DNA from: Saccharopolyspora hordei
Lineage (GTDB): Bacteria; Actinomycetota; Actinomycetes; Mycobacteriales; Pseudonocardiaceae
DNA: 64,000 nucleotides
Direction: 5' to 3'
Assembly: GCF_013410345.1 (NCBI RefSeq)
Contig: NZ_JACCFJ010000001.1
Coordinates: forward strand, 3,013,001-3,077,000
Shown piece by piece: positions 16,672 through 25,376 of the stretch. The notes under the pieces were generated by a model. It saw nothing but the letters and a program-made list of their open reading frames with translations. It was not told the origin of the DNA and made no database searches. Position 1 is the first letter of the stretch. Each line of letters opens with the position of its first letter. The position numbers and the translations under genes are program-made.

Positions 16672-18018
16672 TCAGCGGGAGCTGGCGGTGTTCAGCGATG
16701 CGTGCTGCGCGAGCGCGGCCGCGGGGTCGACTTCCCAGCCGATCGCGGAGGCCGCGAGCAGTGCGGCGCCGACGGCGGTCACTTCGGGCTCGGCGATGGT
16801 TTCGACGGCGGTGCCGGTGACGGCCCGCTTGGCCTCGACCCACCCCCGGGAACGCGCCCAGCCGCCTGCGGCGTAGACCGGGGCGCCGGGGGAGTGCGCT
16901 GCGACGGCTCGGATGGCGCGCCCGCCGAGAGCGGCCAGCGCTCCGAGGACGGCCGACGCCCGGGAGATCGGTGCGGCCGGGGCGTCCGGCGCGTAGCTGG
17001 GTGCGCCGCCGCCGGGGCCGCCCGGGGTGAACGCGGTCGAGAACAGGTGGTCATCGGGTTGCAGATCACCGGCGATGATCCGCTGGAGCGCTTCGGAGAC
17101 CGCGGGGTCCTGCGCGGCCCACTGCACGTTCCGGGCCAGTTCCTCGACCCGCAGCAGGGTCGTGCCGCGGTGGCGGATGCCGGGCGCGGTATCGATGCGC
17201 TCACCGGGATCGAGCGCGGGCTCGGGCGACTGCGCGACCACGACCTCGGCGGTACCCATGGAGTCGAGGACCGCCCCGGGGCGCAGCCGGTCGACGCCCC
17301 AGCCGCCGACCGGGTGGTCGTGCCCGCCCGCGACGACCACCGCACCCGGGGTCAGGACGTCGCGCAGGCGCTCCGAGCGCAATTCGCCGACCACCGCGCC
17401 CGTCGGCAGCACTTCGGGGAGCAGGTGCGGCGAGCCCAACGTCAGCCGGACCCGTTCGGCGACCCAGGACCGGGTCGTGGTCCGCCAGGCCGCGGTGCGC
17501 GCGGCCAGGGTGTCGCTGAGGAAGCGGGTGCCGGTCCACCGGGAGGAGGCGAAGTCGGTCAGCGCCACCCACGACGCAGCTCGTTCGGCGCCCGGCTGCC
17601 GCATCGCCCACGACCAGCCGACGAGGGTGCGGGCGGGATCGGTCGGCACGCCGATCCCGCCCGCCGACCCGAGCTCGGCCCGGAGTTCCCGGAACACCCC
17701 GGCGCGGCGCGGGTCGAACCACGCCAGCGCGGGCGTCAGCGCTCGTCCGGCCGGGTCGACGAGGACGCCGTCCTCCCCGACGCCGGCCGCGCTGATCGCG
17801 GCGACCGCGAAGCGCTGCCCGCAGGCCTCCAGGACCAGCTCCTCGACGAGGTCGAGCAGGGCGTCGGCGTCGATGGACGGGTCGTCGTCCGGGCGAGGGG
17901 TCGCTCGGCGCACCCGGGCCACCGCGCGGCCCGTCACGTCCAGCGCCACGACCTTGACGTTGGTGCTGCCGACGTCCAAGCCGACGACGACGCGAGCCCG
18001 TGCCGACGATGTGCCCAC
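16672..18018 (-). CDS. FGGY-family carbohydrate kinase
   Basis: A 448-residue ATP-dependent sugar kinase of the hexokinase/actin fold. The N-lobe has VVGLDVGSTNVKVVALD (phosphate loop), with AAGVGEDGVLVD near 100; the C-lobe has VAGGHDHPVGGWGVD near 230 and YAAGGWARSRGWVEAK near 390 for adenine binding. The GGHDH segment resembles the L-fuculokinase/ketose-kinase side of the family rather than glycerol kinase. It likely phosphorylates the ketose made by the polyol dehydrogenase in this regulon. It lies 43 bases after the aldolase gene in one operon. The specific sugar cannot be told from sequence. Confidence 0.86.
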   Translation of the reverse strand: MGTSSARARVVVGLDVGSTNVKVVALDVTGRAVARVRRATPRPDDDPSIDADALLDLVEELVLEACGQRFAVAAISAAGVGEDGVLVDPAGRALTPALAWFDPRRAGVFRELRAELGSAGGIGVPTDPARTLVGWSWAMRQPGAERAASWVALTDFASSRWTGTRFLSDTLAARTAAWRTTTRSWVAERVRLTLGSPHLLPEVLPTGAVVGELRSERLRDVLTPGAVVVAGGHDHPVGGWGVDRLRPGAVLDSMGTAEVVVAQSPEPALDPGERIDTAPGIRHRGTTLLRVEELARNVQWAAQDPAVSEALQRIIAGDLQPDDHLFSTAFTPGGPGGGAPSYAPDAPAAPISRASAVLGALAALGGRAIRAVAAHSPGAPVYAAGGWARSRGWVEAKRAVTGTAVETIAEPEVTAVGAALLAASAIGWEVDPAAALAQHASLNTASSR

Positions 18019-18061
18019 TTCCCGCCATCCCCTCCGATCGACCGGTGGCCGTCCCGCTCCG

Positions 18062-18844
18062 TCAGTCGGCGAACTCGACGCTGCGGGTCAGCGTTGCGAT
18101 CTCGGACATGACCTTCTCCGCCGCGGTGCGCTCCCGCTGCCAGATGTTGCGCCCGACGATAACGCCGCGGGCACCGGCGCGGATGGTCTGCGCGACGGCG
18201 TCGACGGTCTCGGCGGGTTCGCCGGACAGCGGGCCGCCGGCGATGACCAGCGGGACCTGGAGCTCCTCGACGAGGCGGCGGGTGCGCTCCTCGCCCGGGA
18301 AGGCGATCTTGATGATGTGCGCGCCGAGGTCGTAGGCGATGCGGGCGACCTTCTCCTCCTCGACGACGACCTCCTCGGTGCGCGGGGCGCCGATGAGCAC
18401 CGGCTCCAGGACGAGCGGGATGTCCCAGGCGTCGCAGGCGGTCACGACCTTGCCGACCCGGTTGCACAGCGCGGCCCGCTCGGCGCGCGAGATGTTCCAG
18501 GGGAACAGCATCTTGACCGAGTCGACGCCCATCCGGACCGCTTCCTCCACGGTCGTGATCAGGCTGTGCGAGCCCCCGCCGTCGAGCTGGGTGTGGTCGT
18601 AGTAGGTGTCGATGGTCAGCACGCGGGTCAGCTGCGGGTTGCGCGCGAAGAAGGCTTCGGTCTGCTTGACCTGGCCGGGGGTCATCATGAACCCGGTGAT
18701 GTCGCTGCCCGCCCACGACTCGAACGGTGCCGACGGCGTTTCCAGGCCTTCGATCCGGTTGAAGATCAGGCCGTGGTCGACGGGCATGATGATCGCGGCG
18801 CGATCGCTGGGGAGCGTGCGGCGCATCCGGTATTCCATGGACAT
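18062..18844 (-). CDS. Class I aldolase, DhnA/LsrF-type
   Basis: A 260-residue TIM-barrel class I aldolase of the DhnA (COG1830) group. It has AAIIMPVDHGL near 19-29 (the usual active-site DHG), an aspartate-rich VLTIDTYYDHTQLDGG region, the Schiff-base Lys in HIIKIAFPGEE near 180, and AGGPLSGEP plus GVIVGRNIWQ as phosphate-binding loops. It should cleave a ketose phosphate into a C3 unit such as dihydroxyacetone phosphate and an aldehyde. Start ATG 18844 was taken; the Met two codons later is equally possible. It is the first gene of the leftward operon, facing dhaK across a shared operator. Confidence 0.85.
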   Translation of the reverse strand: MSMEYRMRRTLPSDRAAIIMPVDHGLIFNRIEGLETPSAPFESWAGSDITGFMMTPGQVKQTEAFFARNPQLTRVLTIDTYYDHTQLDGGGSHSLITTVEEAVRMGVDSVKMLFPWNISRAERAALCNRVGKVVTACDAWDIPLVLEPVLIGAPRTEEVVVEEEKVARIAYDLGAHIIKIAFPGEERTRRLVEELQVPLVIAGGPLSGEPAETVDAVAQTIRAGARGVIVGRNIWQRERTAAEKVMSEIATLTRSVEFAD

Positions 18845-18922
18845 CCCAGGTCCTGCTTCCTCTTTCGGAGCTGCCACCTCGGGCCCGCGTCGGCCGGGGG
18901 TGGGAGATCTCGATGGATCTGA

Positions 18923-18957
18923 CTTGTACGTACAGTCTGTACTGTACGAACAGTAAG
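18923..18957. promoter_or_regulatory. Operator of the polyol regulon (aldolase/dhaK divergent promoter)
   Basis: TGTACGTACA at 18925-18934 is a perfect palindrome and is followed at once by GTCTGTACTGT (18935-18945) and then GAACAG. Both elements recur at 24051-24086 in front of the dehydrogenase gene, and ACTGTACGRAC is shared with the regulator's own promoter. The likely ligand is the GntR/UTRA protein encoded at 20822. Confidence 0.6.
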
Positions 18958-19004
18958 CGCTAGCGTGGGGTCGGTCAAGACGCTGACCGAAGGAGGACCG
19001 CGCA

Positions 19005-20000
19005 GTGCGCCGTCAGATCCTGAACAACCCCGAAGACCTGGTGGACGAGGCGTTGGAGGGCCTCGCGCTGACGCACCCGTCGACGATCGCCTACGACCGC
19101 GAGGCCGGGATCGTCAAGCGGGCGCACCCGGCCCGCGACAAGGTCGGCCTCGTTTCCGGTGGCGGATCCGGGCACGAACCGCTGCACGCGGGCTTCGTCG
19201 GCGCGGGCATGCTCGACGTCGCGGTGCCCGGCGCGGTCTTCGCCAGCCCGACCGCGCTGCAGGTGCACGAGGGGACCATCGCCGCCGACTCGGGGCGCGG
19301 TGTCGTGCAGATCGTCAAGAACTACACCGGGGACGTGCTGAACTTCCGGATCGCCGGGGAGCTCGCCGACGACGACGCGGTCCGGACCGAGGTGGTCCTG
19401 GTCGACGATGACCTGGCCACCGACACCGCCGATGGCGGTCCCGGCCGCCGGGGCACCGCAGCGGTGCTCGCCGTCGAGAAGATCTGCGGCGCGAGCGCGG
19501 AAGCCGGTGCCGAGCTCGGCGAGGTGGCCGAGCTCGGGCGGCGGGTCGCGCGCAACGCCCGGACGTTGAGCCTCGCGCTCAGCGCGGGCACCCACCCCGG
19601 GGAGACCGAGCCCGCTTTCGAGCTGGGTGCCGACGAGGTGGAGCTGGGCGTCGGCATCCACGGCGAGCGGGGCACCGGCCGGGTCCCGTTCGCCGACGCG
19701 GACGCGCTGACGGAACTGCTGGTGGAACCGCTCGTCGCCGAGCTCGGACCGGCTCGCGGCTCGTCGGTCATCGCGATCGTCAACGGTCTCGGCGGGACCT
19801 GCCCGCTGGAGCTCAGCGTCGCCGCGCGCGCGGTGCACCGCTCCCTGGCCGGCCGCGGTATCGCCGTGGCCCGCTCGCTCGTGGGCAGCTACGTGACCTC
19901 GCTCGACATGCACGGCATGTCGGTGACGCTGCTGCCCGCCGACCTCGACCTGCTCCCGCTGTGGGACGCCCCGGTGCGCACCCCCGCTCTGACCTGGTGA
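19005..20000 (+). CDS. dhaK: Dihydroxyacetone kinase subunit DhaK-type
   Basis: A 331-residue substrate-binding subunit of the DhaK family. Key pieces are SGGGSGHEPLHAGFVGAGML (51-70), KNYTGD (105-110) and His219 in GVGIHGERG, the His that holds the ketone covalently. GTG 19005 is preceded by AAGGAGG. It pairs with dhaL 10 bases downstream. Family members act on dihydroxyacetone, and relatives in actinobacteria act on erythrulose. With an aldolase and a polyol dehydrogenase in the same regulon, either DHA released by the aldolase or a tetrulose could be the substrate. Confidence 0.9.
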   Translation: MRRQILNNPEDLVDEALEGLALTHPSTIAYDREAGIVKRAHPARDKVGLVSGGGSGHEPLHAGFVGAGMLDVAVPGAVFASPTALQVHEGTIAADSGRGVVQIVKNYTGDVLNFRIAGELADDDAVRTEVVLVDDDLATDTADGGPGRRGTAAVLAVEKICGASAEAGAELGEVAELGRRVARNARTLSLALSAGTHPGETEPAFELGADEVELGVGIHGERGTGRVPFADADALTELLVEPLVAELGPARGSSVIAIVNGLGGTCPLELSVAARAVHRSLAGRGIAVARSLVGSYVTSLDMHGMSVTLLPADLDLLPLWDAPVRTPALTW

Positions 20001-20010
20001 AGGAACTGCT

Positions 20011-20682
20011 GTGAACAACGCGGACATCGCACTCGCCCCGGACTTCGGCCACCGCTGGGTGGACGCCCTGCTCGAGACCTTCCTCGGCCGCGCGGACGAG
20101 CTGGGGGACCTGGACCGCCGCTCCGGCGACGGCGACTTCGGCACCAACATCGCCTCGGCCCTGCGCCGCGCGCAGCGCAACATCGACGCCGACCGACCGC
20201 AGGACTACGCGGGCTGGCTGACCGCCGTCTCGCGCGGATTCCTCGGTACCGGCGGCACGAGCGGGCCGCTGTTCGGGATGTTCTTCCGCGAGCTGTCGCG
20301 GTGCGCGGCGGGAGCCGAACCGACCCTCGCGGAGTTCGCCCGCGGGCTGGCCGCCGGTCTGGCGACCGTGCAGCGCTACGGCGGCGCCGAAGTCGGCCAC
20401 AAGACCATGGTCGATGCCATCGCCCCGGCGGCCGAGCTGCTCGAAAGCCAGCTCGGCTCGAACGACTCCCCGGACCTCCTCCTCGCGCGGGCCGCGCAGG
20501 CCGCAGTGGACGGTGCGCGCAGCACCGCCGACCTGCTCGCCAAGCGAGGTCGGGCCAGCTACGTCGGCGAGGTCGCGCGCGGCGTGATCGACCCGGGCGC
20601 GGCCGCGGCCGCGATCGTGCTCCAGGCCGCTGCGGCGGCGCAGGTCGGCGGCCGGGCGGACACCTCCTGGCTCAGCAGCTGA
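20011..20682 (+). CDS. dhaL: Dihydroxyacetone kinase subunit DhaL-type
   Basis: A 223-residue nucleotide-binding subunit. The Mg-ADP aspartates are in SGDGDFGTN (38-46); the common GDGDHG has Phe43 instead of His here. GTGGTSGPLFGMFF follows near 77-90, and DPGA near the C-terminus completes the barrel. It uses either ATP directly or a phosphotransferase DhaM; no dhaM is present in this cluster, so an ATP-dependent pair is likelier. GTG 20011 follows AAGGA. Cotranscribed with dhaK. Confidence 0.88.
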   Translation: MNNADIALAPDFGHRWVDALLETFLGRADELGDLDRRSGDGDFGTNIASALRRAQRNIDADRPQDYAGWLTAVSRGFLGTGGTSGPLFGMFFRELSRCAAGAEPTLAEFARGLAAGLATVQRYGGAEVGHKTMVDAIAPAAELLESQLGSNDSPDLLLARAAQAAVDGARSTADLLAKRGRASYVGEVARGVIDPGAAAAAIVLQAAAAAQVGGRADTSWLSS

Positions 20683-20692
20683 GCACCCGTAC

Positions 20693-20723
20693 GGCCGGAT
20701 GCGGACGTTGGCCGCATCCGGCC
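20693..20723. terminator. Terminator hairpin after dhaL
   Basis: GGCCGGATGCGG (20693-20704) pairs exactly with CCGCATCCGGCC (20712-20723), loop of 7, ten bases after the dhaL stop and before the promoter of the GntR gene. Confidence 0.72.
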
Positions 20724-20750
20724 GGACAGGACGTCGAGTCGACCGCCTCG

Positions 20751-20770
20751 GTCCGGACTGTACGGACTAG
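20751..20770. promoter_or_regulatory. Probable autoregulatory operator of the GntR gene
   Basis: GTCCG (20751-20755) and CGGAC (20763-20767) are inverted around GACTGTA, about 52 bases before the GntR start. ACTGTACGGAC here matches ACTGTACGAAC at 18941-18951 with one difference. Confidence 0.5.
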
Positions 20771-20821
20771 GATGGTGCGCACCCCCGGGCGACCGGTCGG
20801 GGCAGCGGAGGGAGTGCGCGG

Positions 20822-21586
20822 ATGACAGCCGAGGCGATCGACCGCCAGTCGACGACGCCGTACTACCAGCAGCTCGTCGCCGTGCTGGAGCAGCGGATCG
20901 CCAAGGGTTCGATCCCGCTCGGGGATCGGCTGCCGAGCGAGAACGAGCTGTGCGCGGAGTTCGGCCTGTCGCGGGCGACCGTGCGCCAGGCGCTCCAGCT
21001 GATGGAGTCGCGGGGGCTGGTCACCCGGGTGCCCAACCGCGGCGTGTACGCGAGCGAGCCGACCGGCGAAGGTGGCTGGGGCATCCAGGGACCGGAAGGG
21101 TTCCTGGAGAACGCGATCGGGCACCAGAACCGCTCGGTGCAGACCGAGGTGCTGCGCCACGGCCCGGTCATCCTGCCCGCCCACGTCTGCCGCGCGTTGC
21201 AGGTGCCGACCGACTCGGCCGGGTTCGAGCTGGTGCGGCTGCGCTCCCTCGACGGGGTTCCCGCGCTCTACAGCATCAACTACAGCCCGTCCGATCTCGT
21301 CCCCGTCATCGCCGGTGCCAAGGACGTCCTGGCCGGGCAGGCCTCGCTCAGCGAGCTGCTTTCGAGCGCCGGGTACGCCCTGGGCGGAGCGCACCGGGCG
21401 ATCCGCGCCGTGTCGCCGTCGCCGGAGATCGCGGAGGCGCTCCAGGTGTCCGAGTCGGAGCCCATCCTGCACATCCGGTCGACCTCGTGGACGCCCGCCG
21501 GGAAGCGCTTCGACATCTACGACACCTGGGTGTGCAGCGACGTCATCCCGCTGGAGGTCAACGTCAGCGTCACCGGCGCGAAGTGA
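20822..21586 (+). CDS. GntR-family regulator with UTRA domain (polyol regulon)
   Basis: A 254-residue HutC-subfamily GntR protein. Winged HTH at about 13-78 with LPSENELCAEFGLSRATVRQ; UTRA ligand domain from about 95 to the end, including HIRSTSWTPAGKRFDIYDTW. Such proteins usually bind a sugar phosphate and lose DNA binding. It sits between two transport/catabolism operons whose promoters share TGTACGTACA, and a partial version lies in its own promoter, so it is the obvious regulator. ATG 20822 follows GGAGGGA at good spacing. Confidence 0.88.
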   Translation: MTAEAIDRQSTTPYYQQLVAVLEQRIAKGSIPLGDRLPSENELCAEFGLSRATVRQALQLMESRGLVTRVPNRGVYASEPTGEGGWGIQGPEGFLENAIGHQNRSVQTEVLRHGPVILPAHVCRALQVPTDSAGFELVRLRSLDGVPALYSINYSPSDLVPVIAGAKDVLAGQASLSELLSSAGYALGGAHRAIRAVSPSPEIAEALQVSESEPILHIRSTSWTPAGKRFDIYDTWVCSDVIPLEVNVSVTGAK

Positions 21587-21589
21587 TGC

Positions 21590-21620
21590 CCCGCCCCGCC
21601 GACGAGCAGGGCGGGGCGGG
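21590..21620. terminator. Bidirectional terminator between GntR and permease genes
   Basis: CCCGCCCCGCC (21590-21600) pairs perfectly with GGCGGGGCGGG (21610-21620) around nine bases. The flanking genes converge on it. Confidence 0.72.
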
Positions 21621-21627
21621 AGGTGGG

Positions 21628-22929
21628 TCAGCTGGTGGTCAGGGCCTGGCTCTCGGCGACCGCGCGCTGGGACTCCTCCGGGATCTGCAGCCACCGGACG
21701 GCGATGCCCGCCACGACGTAGAGCGCGGCGAAGATGATGGTCACCCCGCCCGCTCCGACGAGGTCGAGGAACACCGCGACGATGAGCGGTCCGACGAAGG
21801 TCGCGGCTCCGGCACCGAGGTTGAGCACGGCGATCGCGTTGCCCTTCTGACCGGGGGCCATCAGCGACATGAGCACCGAGATCGGCGTGAACCCGGCGAG
21901 GGTGACGCCGAAGAACGCGGCGCACGCGACCGAGACCCAGTAGTGCTGACCCGCGTACTGCGGGAGGAAGTAGAAGCACAGGGCGCTGATCGCCGATCCG
22001 ATGCAGCCGAACCAGCGCAGCGTGCGGTGCCAGCCGAACTTGTCGCTGAGCAGGCCGAAGAACAGGTTCGCGAAGATGTTGGCCGCGCCGAGCACGAACA
22101 CCAGCTGGAGCCAGCCGGACGCGCCGAAGCCCAGGTCGGTGGCGAAGACCGTCGGCAGGAACACCAGGAACCCGAACTGCGGCGCGGTGTTGACGATCCG
22201 GACCAGGCAGCCGACGGCGATGCGCGGGCTGGCGAAGGCGATCGCGACGCTGTTGAGCACGCTGCGGCCGGTGGAGACCTCGGGCGGGGCCAGCCGGTCG
22301 CCGCCCTTCGCGCGGCGGATGCCGACCAGCGACACCGCGCCGCCGAGCAGCACCAGCACCAGCGACAGCCAGAAGGTGGCGTACTCGCCGATCAGCGGCT
22401 GCGAACCGCTGGCCACCAGCGAACCCAGCGTCGGCAACCCGCCGGTGAAGGCGAAGTAGAACCAGCCGACCGCCGAACCCAGGCGGTGCGCGGGACTTCC
22501 GGCCAGCACCCACACCAGGAACCCGTAGGCGAAGAACGGGTACCCGAAACCGCGCAGGCCGTAGGTGATGACCATCAGCGCGTAGTTCTCGGTGGGCAGC
22601 GCCACGGCGAGGAAGACGACCTCCAGCACGCCCCAGAGCGCCAGGCCGAGCAGCATGACGCGGCGCGGCCCCCACACGTCGGAAAGCGCGCCCGACAACC
22701 AGGAACCGGCCGTCACGACGGCGCCGTAGACGGTGATGACGACCGCCGCGCGGGTGGGGGTGCCCGCGCCGTGCTCGACGAGGTAGGGCGAGATGTACCC
22801 GGATTCGACGCCGTCGCCGATCATGAACAGCAGGAGGCCGACGAAACCCCAGAACAGCGGTCTGGGCAGACCGACGCGGTCGATCACTCCGCCGCGGTCG
22901 ACGCGCGCGGCAGTCGCGGAGGTGGACAT
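21628..22929 (-). CDS. MFS polyol permease (RbtT/DalT family), second copy
   Basis: A 433-residue MFS carrier with the same signatures as the permease at 15368: LLFMIGDGVESGYISPYLV, YGLRGFGYPFFAYGFLVWV and GGLPTLGSLVASGSQ. The two are clear paralogues but not recent duplicates, since loops and termini differ. ATG 22929 follows AAGGGA. The dehydrogenase gene lies 19 bases upstream in the same operon. Probably it admits a polyol related to that of the other copy. Confidence 0.85.
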   Translation of the reverse strand: MSTSATAARVDRGGVIDRVGLPRPLFWGFVGLLLFMIGDGVESGYISPYLVEHGAGTPTRAAVVITVYGAVVTAGSWLSGALSDVWGPRRVMLLGLALWGVLEVVFLAVALPTENYALMVITYGLRGFGYPFFAYGFLVWVLAGSPAHRLGSAVGWFYFAFTGGLPTLGSLVASGSQPLIGEYATFWLSLVLVLLGGAVSLVGIRRAKGGDRLAPPEVSTGRSVLNSVAIAFASPRIAVGCLVRIVNTAPQFGFLVFLPTVFATDLGFGASGWLQLVFVLGAANIFANLFFGLLSDKFGWHRTLRWFGCIGSAISALCFYFLPQYAGQHYWVSVACAAFFGVTLAGFTPISVLMSLMAPGQKGNAIAVLNLGAGAATFVGPLIVAVFLDLVGAGGVTIIFAALYVVAGIAVRWLQIPEESQRAVAESQALTTS

Positions 22930-22948
22930 CGTTGTCCCTTCAGGGGTT

Positions 22949-23947
22949 TCAGAGCTGCTGGGGCAGGACGTGGACCTTGCGGGCGCTGTCGGAGCCCGCG
23001 GCTTCGAGCGCTTCGGCGTACTCGCCGAGGCCGAAGGTGTGCGTGACCATCCGGGACGCCAGGTCGGGCAGGTCCGCGATCGCGCGGACCGCCTCCGGGT
23101 ACGCGGTGGCCAGCGACTGGGAGCCCACGATGGTGAGCTCGCGGTCGAACAGGTCGTAGGGGAACAGGTCGATGCGCTCGGTCGGGCTGACCACCCCCAT
23201 CTGCAGCAGCGTTCCGCGCTTGTCCAGGCGCAGCAACGCATCCGCGGCCGCTGAGGGGTGGCCGCTGGCTTCCACGACGAGGTCCACGTCGCGCTCGCCG
23301 GGCCGCTCGCCCGGTGCGTGGACCGCATCGGCGCCGAACTCGAGCGCGGCGGCGCGCCGCACGGGACTGGGCTCGACGACGTCGATCGAGTGCGCCCCGC
23401 GGGCCTTGGCGTAAGCGGCGGCCAGCAGGCCGATGGACCCGGCGCCGTAGACGAGCACGCGCTGCCCGTCGACGGGACCGATGCGCGAGGCCGCGTGCAG
23501 AACGCACGCCAGCGGCTCGATCAGCGCGCCGGTGCGCGCGTCCATCCCGTCGGGCAGCCGGAAGGCGACCTTCGCGGGGACGCGCACGAGTTCGGCGCAC
23601 GCCCCGTCGGTGGCGACCCCGATGGGCACCAGGTTCGGGCAGAGGTTGGTCGCTCCGGCCCGGCACTGCCCGCATTCGCCGCAGGACACGTTCGGGTCCG
23701 CGCACACGCGGTCGCCGGGGGCGAAGTCCCGGACGGCGGAGCCGACCGCGACGACCTCGCCGGCGAACTCGTGCCCGGGCACGACGGGGAACGATCCGGT
23801 CGGGTAGTCGCCGACGGCCAGGTGCAGGTCCGTGCCGCAGATGCCCACCGCGGCCGGGGCGATGATCAGATCCCCGTCCCCCGGTTCGGGATCGGGCAGC
23901 TCCCGGACCTCGATCGATCCGCGTCCGTCGAGGACAACAGCACGCAT
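22949..23947 (-). CDS. Zinc-dependent polyol/alcohol dehydrogenase
   Basis: A 332-residue medium-chain dehydrogenase. Catalytic zinc ligands are seen in VGICGTDLH and PGHEFAGEV, structural zinc cysteines in CGECGQCRAGATNLC, and the NAD fold in VYGAGSIGLLAAAYAK. This is the sorbitol/threonine dehydrogenase-like branch, which oxidises a secondary hydroxyl of a polyol to a ketose. ATG 23947 follows AAAGGA. The gene leads the dehydrogenase-permease operon behind the TGTACGTACA operator and should perform the first step of the regulon's pathway, feeding the FGGY kinase or DhaKL. Confidence 0.87.
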   Translation of the reverse strand: MRAVVLDGRGSIEVRELPDPEPGDGDLIIAPAAVGICGTDLHLAVGDYPTGSFPVVPGHEFAGEVVAVGSAVRDFAPGDRVCADPNVSCGECGQCRAGATNLCPNLVPIGVATDGACAELVRVPAKVAFRLPDGMDARTGALIEPLACVLHAASRIGPVDGQRVLVYGAGSIGLLAAAYAKARGAHSIDVVEPSPVRRAAALEFGADAVHAPGERPGERDVDLVVEASGHPSAAADALLRLDKRGTLLQMGVVSPTERIDLFPYDLFDRELTIVGSQSLATAYPEAVRAIADLPDLASRMVTHTFGLGEYAEALEAAGSDSARKVHVLPQQL

Positions 23948-24050
23948 CTTCGCGTCCTTTCGGGTCGGAGGCGGCGGGCGGGGGAGCCCGGCCGCCGGGC
24001 TCGCCGGTGCGCGGTGCGGGTGGCGAGTGCCCAACAAGGTACGCCCGATG

Positions 24051-24087
24051 GTCTGTACTGTCTAGACGTTACGGTCTGTACGTACAA
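24051..24087. promoter_or_regulatory. Operator of the polyol regulon (dehydrogenase promoter)
   Basis: GTCTGTACTGT at 24051-24061 and the perfect palindrome TGTACGTACA at 24077-24086 repeat the elements at 18925-18945, with the order reversed and 15 bases between. A GTCTAGAC palindrome fills part of the gap. The site is 104-140 bases before the dehydrogenase start; the rest of 23948-24182 shows nothing else I recognise. Confidence 0.6.
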
Positions 24088-24182
24088 GCGACGTCGAGCT
24101 GGTCCGGAACCGTTCGGCGCCGGGCGCGAAAGTGGACCCGTGGTGGGCAGAGCTGGCGTTCTGCCCACCGTCGGGAGCGCGC

Positions 24183-25229
24183 TCAGGTGTTCAGGAGGGC
24201 GCGGCGCTTCCGCGGGGGCGCGAGGCTGCTCCTGATCACGAGTTCGCTGTCCAGGCGGATCTCGCGGCGGCGCAGCGGCTCGTCGGAGTTCATGCGGCTG
24301 TGCAGCATCTCCACGGCGGTGCGGGCGAGATCGTCGAGCTGGTGGCGGACGACGGTTATCTGCGGCGTCATCAGCGTCGTCCACTCCGCGTCGTGGAACA
24401 CCACCACCGAGAGGTCCTCGGGCAGGCGCACGCCGCATTCCTGGAGGTATCGCACGACGTGTGCGGATACCGCGGTGTTGCCGACGATGAGCGCGGTCGG
24501 GGGCTCGTCCAGCCCGGCCATCGCGCGCACCGCGTTCTCCACCCCGGCGCGCTGGAAGGCCAGTTCCGCCACCAGCGCCGGGTCTGCGGCGACGTCGTGC
24601 TCGTCCAGTGCCCGGCGGTACCCGTCGATGCGCTCATGCCCAGTCGAGGTGGTGCTCGGTCCGCTCACCAGCGCGATGCGGCGGTGGCCGCGCTCGAGCA
24701 GCGCTGTGGTCGCTGCGTGGGCGGCGCTCTCGTTGTCCATGCCGACGACGTCGATCCCCGGGATGCGGTCGATGACCCGGTCCACGAAGGTCAGGTCGAT
24801 GCCGAGGTCGCGCATGTGCCGCCAGGCCGCCGCGTTGCCGGTGCCCGGCGCGGCGATCACGCCCCGCACCCGCTTCTGCATCAGCAGCTCGATGCTCCGC
24901 AGTTCCATCGCGGGATCTTCTTGCGTGGTGGTGAGCAGGACGCCCAGGCCGACCTCGGCGGCGTGCCGGACGACGTGCTCGGCGAGGTGGGCGAAGAACG
25001 GGTTCGCCACGTCCGCCAGGACCAGCCCGATGGTGTTCGTGGTGCGGGTGCGCAGTTCCCGGGCCGCGCTGTGCGGGCGGTAGTCGAGCGCCTTGATCGA
25101 GGCGAGCACCCGCTCGCGGGTCCGCTCCGAGACCGAGCCGTTGGCGTTGACGACTCGTGACACCACGCCCGGCGACACCCCGGCGTGCTCGGCCACGTCC
25201 TTGACCGTCGGTGCCCGGCCGCGTGCCAT
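24183..25229 (-). CDS. LacI-family regulator (controls Nramp-fold carrier 1)
   Basis: A 348-residue LacI protein: HTH at 5-24 (TVKDVAEHAGVSPGVVSRVV), hinge helix near 47-58 (HSAARELRT), then a sugar-binding core. ATG 25229 follows GGAGG; upstream codons are not family-like. It diverges from the carrier gene at 25466 across a region with two LacI-type dyads, so autoregulation and control of the carrier are likely. It resembles the LacI protein at 27650 in the core (TTQEDP, SVVVF), a paralogous pair. Confidence 0.88.
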   Translation of the reverse strand: MARGRAPTVKDVAEHAGVSPGVVSRVVNANGSVSERTRERVLASIKALDYRPHSAARELRTRTTNTIGLVLADVANPFFAHLAEHVVRHAAEVGLGVLLTTTQEDPAMELRSIELLMQKRVRGVIAAPGTGNAAAWRHMRDLGIDLTFVDRVIDRIPGIDVVGMDNESAAHAATTALLERGHRRIALVSGPSTTSTGHERIDGYRRALDEHDVAADPALVAELAFQRAGVENAVRAMAGLDEPPTALIVGNTAVSAHVVRYLQECGVRLPEDLSVVVFHDAEWTTLMTPQITVVRHQLDDLARTAVEMLHSRMNSDEPLRRREIRLDSELVIRSSLAPPRKRRALLNT

Positions 25230-25293
25230 GGTCCTCCTCCGCATTCCGCCATCTTTCCGGAGCTTCGCCGCTCGGTCGATTTCACCTCGCGGG

Positions 25294-25355
25294 TTGACAC
25301 CGATGTGGCCGGATGGCACAAAGTACAACGTTGCACATCTCGTATAACGTTATAC
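25294..25355 (+). promoter_or_regulatory. Promoter and two LacI-type operators
   Basis: TTGACA at 25294-25299 and CACAAA at 25317-25322 are 17 bases apart and make a plausible promoter. GTATAACGTTATAC (25342-25355) is a perfect 14-base palindrome with the central CG of LacI operators. GTACAACGTTGCAC (25323-25336) is a near copy whose centre is 19 bases away. Both lie over or just after the start of transcription, suited to repression. Confidence 0.6.
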
Positions 25356-25376
25356 ATGACTGACGAGGGAGTCAGC

